From Diogma glabrata (lineage: Eukaryota; Arthropoda; Insecta; Diptera; Cylindrotomidae), in the NCBI GenBank assembly GCA_963693315.1, contig OY856186.1, forward strand, positions 374,520,910 through 374,584,909: a DNA stretch of 64,000 bases, written 5' to 3'. Both the position numbers and the translations under genes were made by a program. Every line of letters begins with the position of its first letter. The first letter of the stretch is position 1. Below are positions 57,260 to 64,000 of this stretch, one piece after another. The notes under the pieces were generated by a model that was not told the DNA's origin, ran no database searches, and was given only the letters and a program-made list of their open reading frames with translations.

Positions 57260-59260
57260 TATTTTTCTCTTCAACGCTTGATATTTTATTTGCACGATAT
57301 TAAATACATTAAAGGTGGATTGTTTGGCTTTGGTAAAGTGAAATTTTTATTAAAACTTTAACAAAAAAAAACTGATATTTGTTTGAGTGTATTTGGACTA
57401 CACACAATAAAATAAAAGAAATCATTATAAAATTTTGTCTGTTTGTGCCTTTTAAGTCAGTTCATTAATATTAATGGAAACTTATGTAAAATTTTGCAGT
57501 TCGTTACTTTAATCAAATCCGTTAAGGTCTTTGATATTTATCGTTTTTGAACCATTAATTGTTTCAAAAAAAAGACGAATGGTGAATTCTTTGTTTGTGT
57601 TACTGAGACGCTTAAGTTAGTGCATTGATGACGCGTTTAATATTTGCCGACATTGTTTGGTGACATCTGCTTTAATATTTCTATGCAATTTCCGCAAATT
57701 GTCTTACAACCGTCCTATTGTTTCTGACAATGTCAAAAGCTATATTGCTATATCGTCGAATATATTACCAACGGGTTCAACAATTGCCAACATATATTTT
57801 GCTACATTATTAAAGACGTATTGCTTAGTATGATTGGCTGAGGAACAGGATTGGCAGGGAGATTGGTATCAGAGTGGAATCAGTGAGTGAACTAATTTTT
57901 ATTTACTACAATTTACTAAATGTAGTAATAATTGTGATGGTATTTATGAGGATGTGATGATCTTGGCTTCTTCAGTCTTTGGGGTCGTCAGAGTCTCTTT
58001 TGCGTACATATCTGTTCATTTGTGCTAGACAAAGGAGAATATTCCTATTTGACCTCACGATACTGAAACTTTCCGGAATATAACTCATCTTGGCACGCAG
58101 TCTCCCCATTTGCTTCGTGCTAGTGGTTCACTAGCAGATTCAGTATTTAGAAAGAAATACTGAAGCCATCCTGTTTCCTCAGGAGAGGGAACTGGATGTC
58201 CTGAGAAAATGCATCTTAATTTTTATCCCTCTGGTTTTAAATCCGAACCTGCTCATTGCAAGGCTATAGTTTCAGAAAAAAAACTGGTCGTGTGTTTGTT
58301 CAGCAACCAGAGGGTCCTAGAAGAGCAGAAATTAACTACTTATAAACATGGTAGGGCTGAAAATTCCAACCTAACCGCGAAACCACGAAATCACTCTCTC
58401 TTTACACTTTTAAAAGCTAGTGAGACAATTAGCCTTTAAATGTTACAAAAGGTAACATCATCTATCATCTGACGCATTATTGTTTTAAATTAAAAGTAAT
58501 ATAATTAACTTAAACGACTCACCTATTCCTGCGAGGAAGTTCCAATTCCAGAAATATTTCACCAAGCAAACAAACTCGACTGCAGTTACTCCAAAAATAA
58601 TATAATATTATTATAATATAATATTCAACGCATATAATATTCAACGTTTTATTCTTATTTATTTTTATAAATTATCATTATTGAGATTTGTCAAATAAAC
58701 TAAATATCTTCTTTTCGTTTTCAAAAATAAAAATTTTCTTTAATATTTCAAACACTTTTATTGAACTTATTACTTAAATGTGACAAAATTTCACATCAGC
58801 ATGTATCACTAAATGAATAAATCAGTTATCCAACTATTAACTTATCTCAATTAATCCAAGTATAAATTGCAATTGTTTTCTTGAATTTGAACATAAAAAT
58901 TGAATTTATAACATAAAAAAAAACAACCAAAAAAAAACCACCGACAACACAAGAACAAATAAAAATGCACAATATCCCAAACAAAATAAAAACGACCGTC
59001 ATATGTTAGTTTATGAATCACCCGTCCACGTCCCACGAATAATTCTTTTCGAGTCCCGACCAAAAACAAACTCACCAATGTTTACACCTTGGTGTTATCC
59101 GAGCTCTTGTTAAACATGCTCTTAACTATAAAAAATTATAACGATAAAAAATAAAAAAATATAATAGTGATTCCAGAAATCCACTAAATCTGTGTGAATA
59201 GTTAAGATTTCCCACAATTAAAATAAAGAAGTTATCAACTTTAAAAAAAAAAAATTAACC
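57260..59260. other. No recognised gene
   Basis: AT-rich with some balanced stretches. The open frame 58209-58439 (76 codons) sits in a less AT-rich patch (57950-58440) but has no recognisable domain. It may be unrecognised transposon debris. Confidence 0.4.
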
Positions 59261-59266
59261 AAAAAA

Positions 59267-60856
59267 TACTGCGACGCTAACGCATAGGCTTACTTCACCA
59301 CAGCTCTGGAAACATAGTGTTCGGGATATTTAGTGAGCTAAAATCCATAAAAAACTTTATATAATGGCTAACCAATGTTGTAGATTTCGCGTAGTTCTAA
59401 TTATAAAAATATTAAAGAAAGTAGTAGTATCCCAACAAACATAAGTTCTGTAGTACGATAAAAAATAAAAAATATTTTAACCGGAAGTTGGGATGCAGAA
59501 CTGTTGTGAACCTTACTAAATGTTTATTTACCAAGTTTCATGCAATACAATTATCAGGTACAGATGTTATTGAGCTTTCAAAAATCAGATGCTCGGGGAG
59601 CCCTCTATCACTTTGTTCACTATCGCTCAAAAACTAATCAGTTCCTTGTAATACATCTTTGCATCTTTTTCCAAAGTGTCATCAAAATTCATTACCGAAT
59701 GAATATTGTATGTTCCCATCAAACATTGGAAAAATGGTGACACAATAAACAGGTGTTCGGTAGGCCCCCATCATTTATCCCAATATCGTCCAACGAATCA
59801 GTTCTTTGTCATTTAAGTCTCCATTTTAATCAAAGTGTCATCAAAATTGATAAAGAATGAAGTCTGTTTGCTCCCAACAAACTTTAAAAACGAAGTGTGA
59901 AAAGTCAGCAGTTGTATGGTAGACACCCCGCCATTTTGAACAATGTATCCCAAAAGATGATAATTATCTTCTCACGCTAATTGAATCCTTTTTCATAAGT
60001 TTCATCATAATCACTTCATTATTGTAGGCTGTAGTATGTATAAAGACACTGAAAAACTTCAAAATTACAAAACAAAAATTTTCCCGGAAGTGAAAAACCG
60101 GAAGTTGGGATGCAGAACTGTTGTGAACCGTACTAAACGCTTGTGTTTGCCAAGTTTCATCCAATTCAATTATCCGATACAGATGTTATTGAGAAAACTA
60201 ATCAGCTTCTTGCCATACATATCTTTTTCCAAAGAATAGAAATTTATTTACGAACGAAGGTTGTATGCTCTCAACAAACATAAAAAAGCATGGTTGAAAA
60301 AACCAATGGTGGACCCCTAACCCTTTTATCCAATGTACTCCAAAAGCTGATAAAATCTTTCTCATGTTACTTAAAAGCTTTTACCAACGTTTCATGAAAA
60401 TATATCAGTAATTGTAGGCTACAGTTGGGATAAACTCCTAAAATAAAACTTTTTAACCGGAAGTTGGTATGCAGAAATATTGGAAACAGTACTAAAACCT
60501 TATATATCAAGTTTCCATAAAATAATAAGCCGAGATTAGAAGTTATTGAAGATTTAAGCTTACAAGTGTTCGGGAGAACCGTACCTCCCCCCCCCCTATG
60601 GTCCAAATTTGAAATGAATCCAGATCTTCAATTTTCAAGTGAACCTGGATCATTTGCCAAAGTTTTATCAAGATCCTAAGCAGGAATGTCACGAAACCAA
60701 CCAACCAACCAATTGCCCACAAACATACACCAAAACTTTTATTGGCTATTTTGATAGGTCCAAAGCAAAAGAAAAAACAAAATTTGGGGTATGTAAGATT
60801 TCTCTTTTCTCGATATATTGCACTACTTCACACAATTTAAAATTGTGGTGAAGTAA
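59267..60856 (+). mobile_element. Family T repeat, copy 2
   Basis: TTACTTCACCACA (59290-59302) and its exact inverse TGTGGTGAAGTAA (60844-60856) frame most of the shared sequence, which starts about 25 bp further out at TACTGCGACGCTAACGCATA. Three modules marked by ACCGGAAGTTGG and GTGAACC.TACTAAA occur (about 59480, 60085, 60455). It lacks the block at 30441-31513 of copy 1. No ORF. Confidence 0.78.
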
Positions 60857-61199
60857 AAACATCACAACTGAGTTTTAGCTTAAATGTAAAAATAAAGAAA
60901 TTGGAGAATTTTCCGAAAACTGTTTAAATTTATTATAATAAAAATGTTTTGCAAGATTGCAAAACTGAATCATGGCAACGTTTGTAATTTAAATTAATGA
61001 AATTTTGCAAAACAGAAACTTGGATATATGGTTTTTAAAGATGGGTTTAATGTCATGAGACATAAAAAATTTGTGGATTCAAATCTGGAATCGGGCACCT
61101 TGTGACGGAGGAAAGTAAAAGTAAAGGAATAAACACGAAAAGTTTGAGTTCGGGATCTTCTTCGTCTCATGATCATTACCAACGATGCAACGTGCTGCA

Positions 61200-61700
61200 C
61201 ACAAGGCGTTGTGGTGGAATAAAAACCTAAGATAAAGTTTCAAGAAGCTTCTGAACAGACGCTTGAAAACTAGTGAGGAAACTGATTGGGCCCTGTAAAG
61301 AAAGGAAACTATTCGTAAATCAAAGAAAAGGTCTTACGAATAGTACTGTGAGTCGATTAAGTAAATAACCTTAAATTATCCAACCATATTCACACATCTT
61401 CAAAAGCAGAGACCTATACAGCACTCGCATTTTCCTGGCTGCGTATATTGGGGTGAGTTCTCAGGAGGCAACTATGGCACATAAGGAATAACCTACCTAA
61501 CTAGACTGGATCATGGCAAAAAGAGTTATGTCGCCCGAGGCCCTGTCTTGGCCTATCAGCTACTTTCAGCCATACAAATACCCAGGTCCTGACGAAATTT
61601 GGCCTATTATGATACAACAGTGTTTGTACATAATAGGAGATAAGCTTTCAAGGATCAACTCCATAAATCTTGGCTAGCTATTACGCGGGAGTAGTTTCAG
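61200..61700 (+). pseudogene. Third R1/LOA LINE fragment (linker and RT start)
   Basis: The translation in shifting frames gives WWNKNLR, RRLKTSEETDW and, at about 61560-61625, SYFQPYKYPGPDEIWPIM. This resembles the FxPYKSPGxDgIxP block just before the RT fingers and is close to the corresponding stretch at 42065-42100. Several stops are present. It ends before the IPK motif. Confidence 0.6.
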
Positions 61701-62089
61701 TTTTCCAAGGTTTTTACTAATTAAGATTAACAAAAAAGATTAAAATGGATTAAAAAGTTTTTACAAAAAAAATATTGTTTGAAGATCTGGAGACTGGAGT
61801 GTTAGAGCGCGTTCGCTCTCACGTCGCGATCACTATTCTTTTTATCTATTAGGATTCTACAATATTGCTTTATTTGTTATATTGATTCAATATTCATCTA
61901 CTAATAATATATGAGACATATTTAAAAAACAATAAATTACCTAATAACAATAATTATTCAAAATAGAACTTATAGTTAATTTACAATTCCGTGGCTTGTG
62001 TTGATGTCTTCCACCAAGAAAATTCGATGAAAATTTTGAGGTGTTTGTTTATATATACTTTATCTATTTTTTTCTGTCCCATAACTTCT

Positions 62090-62370
62090 ATAAATCCTGT
62101 AAATCTGGTATCTTCCCTTCGTGCTGGAAGTTGGCCAATGTCCAGCGTGTCCCAAAAAAAGGAACGTAGTGTAATATTTCCAATTATAGACCAATCTATA
62201 CTTCCCATTATAGACATACCTCCAAATTTTTAGAAGACAACCTTTCAATATCTGACAGCCAATACGGTTTTAGCAACAAAAGATCAACAACAGATCTACT
62301 CAAAGACAGACAGACATCTCAAAGGTATTCGATCGAATCTGGCATGACAATTTGATCAACAAGCTTGTTT
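62090..62370 (+). pseudogene. LINE reverse transcriptase fragment
   Basis: Plus-strand frames give CWKLANVQRVPKKGT, then SNYRPIYTSHYRHTSKFLED, then SDSQYGFSNKRSTTDLL, with a later KVFDRIWHDNLI (about 62320-62355). These are the fingers and motif A blocks of a LINE RT (WKxAxVxPIPKKG, NYRPI, QyGFrxxRSTxDLL, KAFDrvWH). The sequence between them is shortened and frameshifted. It differs in wording from the LOA copies, so it is another family. Confidence 0.75.
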
Positions 62371-62670
62371 TTAATTTATCCCAACGAACTGTTGATAATC
62401 AGTAATCCGATAAATAGTTTTGCAGATGATAGTTAGTTGATCTTCATCTTTTGCATTAACAAAATATATTGATTTGTATTCTTTCCCATGTTTTTGAATA
62501 AAATCTAGCACTGATTGTGTTTTACCTAAAACAGTTTCAGAAACTAAAACAGTTTCAAAAACAAAACTCAAAAGGAAAATGTTATTGCTGTGTTTGGTTA
62601 AGTTGTAAGTGTATTAAAAACAATTAACAAGTGAAGTGTAATATAAAAAATTAAATTTTCTTGGGAAAAA

Positions 62671-63705
62671 AATAGTACATTATTTAATTAGGAGCTAAAG
62701 TGATACTTTTTATGTTGAGTCTATAGTTTGACGGCCGACCGCAGGGAGGCCGACAATTATAGACGAAACACAAAAAGTCACTTTAGCTCCGAATTAAATA
62801 CACTATTTTTTCGGCAAACGTTTAAATTTTTTATAAATATGAAATTAATACATCAAACTTTTTGTAAATATGAATTTGTATCGTCATAATTACTTCCAAA
62901 AAAGAGAAAAAAACATTTTAATTTCATTTCAAAGCAGCCTTTTCAAAATTTCATAATATGAGAATCAACTTATTTTTTGCTGTCATGGTTATACAATATG
63001 TTTGAAAAAATAACAAGCTAACAAATATCAAATGCTACTTTACAGCCTCCGTAATATAAAATAAAAATGGCGTTACTTTTGCTGTCGCTAGACGTTACTT
63101 TTGCTGTCAGGCTAAAAAGTAAGACTTTAGCTAACTCCCTAGCGGCAGTAAAGTTAAACTTTACAGCCGTTTGCCGAAAACAGTATATTATTGAATTAGG
63201 AGCTAAAGTTGTACACATTTGTGTTGAGTACATAGTTTGGCGGCCGACCGTGGGGAGGCCGACCATTATAGACGAAACACAAAAAGTCACTTTAGCTCCG
63301 AATTAAATACACTATTTTTTCGGCAAACGTTTAAATTTGTTTAAAAATATGAAATTAATGCATCAAATTTTTTATAAATATGTTTTAGGTAATAAATTTT
63401 CTGAAATTAATTTTTGATTGATTTTAATTCATTAAAATGAACTGAAATGCATTCTGTTTTGAACAAATTAATAATATCAAGTTATTTTACTTTACCACCA
63501 CCGTAAAAATATGAAAATTACTTTACTGCCGCCATAAAAATATGAATATTACTTTCCAGCCGCCGTAAAAATATGAAAGTTACTTTACAGCCGCCGGCAG
63601 ATAAAATAAAAATGGCGTTACTTTTGCAGCCGCTGGCTAAAAAGTAAGACTTTAGTAGCTCCTTAGCGGTAGTAAAGTTAAACTTTACAGCCGTTTGCCG
63701 AAAAA
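62671..63705. mobile_element. Family S, two tandem units
   Basis: Order: hairpin 62671-62806, CGGCAAACG element to 63180, hairpin 63181-63316, CGGCAAACG element to 63705. Each hairpin has arms TTAGGAGCTAAAGT/ACTTTAGCTCC, as in 29020-29134, with an extra GGCCGACC..GGCCGAC inverted pair in the loop. Each element segment ends CTTTACAGCCGTTTGCCGAA. Frames through these arms are palindrome shadows. Confidence 0.85.
63487..63610. repeat. 31-bp tandem repeat, four units
   Basis: Units start at 63487, 63518, 63549 and 63580: TTACTTTACAGCCGCCGTAA + AAATATGAAAG with variants. They lie inside the last family S segment; single-unit versions are seen in the other S copies. Confidence 0.88.
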
Positions 63706-64000
63706 CATAATATTTCGTATATACATTTTTTTTTCTGAAGTGATAGTGGGTGGTGAATTTTTATTGGAAGATTAAATTTGCCATTCATAATCTAAAATTT
63801 CACCAACAGTTTGAAGATTAGTTTTTTTAAACGCCCTTAAAATAGTGGTACAGGTATGGTTTTTATTAAATAATTTCTCCACTTTTCCGTACTGAAATTT
63901 ATTTTCTTCATATAAAGTAGAGTAAAGTAATTCCTCGTTAAAACAATAAAATTACTTTTATATTATTGGATTGTTTTTTCCTTGTCTTGTTTCATAGTGC
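63706..64000. other. No recognised feature
   Basis: AT-rich sequence after the family S array, with no ORF or repeat that I can support. Confidence 0.5.

Noticed and set aside
58209..58439. 76-codon gene
   Set aside because: No signal peptide, domain or conserved motif; not distinguishable from chance.
60367..60606. 79-codon minus-strand gene
   Set aside because: It lies within non-coding family T sequence and includes a poly-C tract translation.
59267..60856. Helitron/Helentron assignment for family T (and Q), because of an end hairpin
   Set aside because: No TC start, CTRR end or Rep/helicase coding was found, and shared sequence extends beyond the inverted repeat; class left open.
62060..62248. 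Minus-strand frames at 61981-62248
   Set aside because: The plus strand carries LINE RT blocks here; the minus frames are shadows.
1..64000. tRNA or rRNA genes
   Set aside because: No T-loop GGTTCGAATCC-type box with matching acceptor stem and no rRNA signature was found on reading either strand.

Overview
The window looks like an AT-rich, intron-bearing arthropod genome, most likely an insect and possibly a fly. The evidence is indirect: an animal-type ribulose-phosphate 3-epimerase copy with an intron, CR1/L2-type and R1/LOA-type LINE remnants, a Ty3/gypsy remnant, hAT elements with 8-bp target duplications, zeste-like Myb/SANT coding sequence, and many satellites and foldback repeats. No bacterial operon, tRNA, rRNA or CRISPR was seen. 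Almost everything is mobile-element debris. Only one intact protein-coding gene is convincing: a 154-residue secreted protein at 47391-47855.

Layout. 1-700: 35-bp minisatellite. 870-3930 (minus): CR1/L2-type LINE with a zinc-knuckle ORF1, endonuclease and RT, truncated at both ends. 5520-6950: first copy of a 1.4-1.6 kb repeat ('family Q') with ACTTCGGTCTG inverted ends. 8200-10970: decayed Ty3/gypsy sequence (gag, zinc knuckle, RT with YLDD), preceded by a RING-H2-like motif and ending in an 18-bp minisatellite. 15661-17307: ribulose-phosphate 3-epimerase pseudogene carrying a 434-bp palindromic transposon. 17375-19010: GGATAT/12-bp satellite split by a 951-bp element with a TA duplication. 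19045-22880: two large palindromes, one with a 149-bp MITE in a single arm. 23947-34192: repeat families R, S and T and a zeste-like gene fragment. 34918-37453: hAT element with a perfect 8-bp duplication, a transposase C-terminal remnant and a nested family Q copy.

38421-40803 is the most striking region. It is a nearly identical 456-bp tandem satellite arranged head-to-head. Every complete unit carries a canonical hammerhead self-cleaving ribozyme motif: CTGATGAG ... CGAAAC ... GTC, with a perfect 7-bp stem III. There are five complete motifs and one half motif at the inversion junction. This fits a retrozyme-like or ribozyme satellite that would yield 456-nt monomers.

41535-47060: two decayed R1/LOA-type LINEs with RNase H sequence. 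47391-47855: the secreted protein gene. 48706-51260: third family R copy and a LINE endonuclease fragment. 51671-56378: a 4.7 kb element with CAGTGGCGAAGCG ends holding a 328-bp tandem repeat, a hAT MITE inside a TA microsatellite and two family Q copies. 57045-64000: hairpin repeat, second family T copy, two LINE fragments and an alternating array of family S units.

No host genes here appear to work together. The biology is that of nested transposon insertion, palindrome formation and a ribozyme-bearing satellite.
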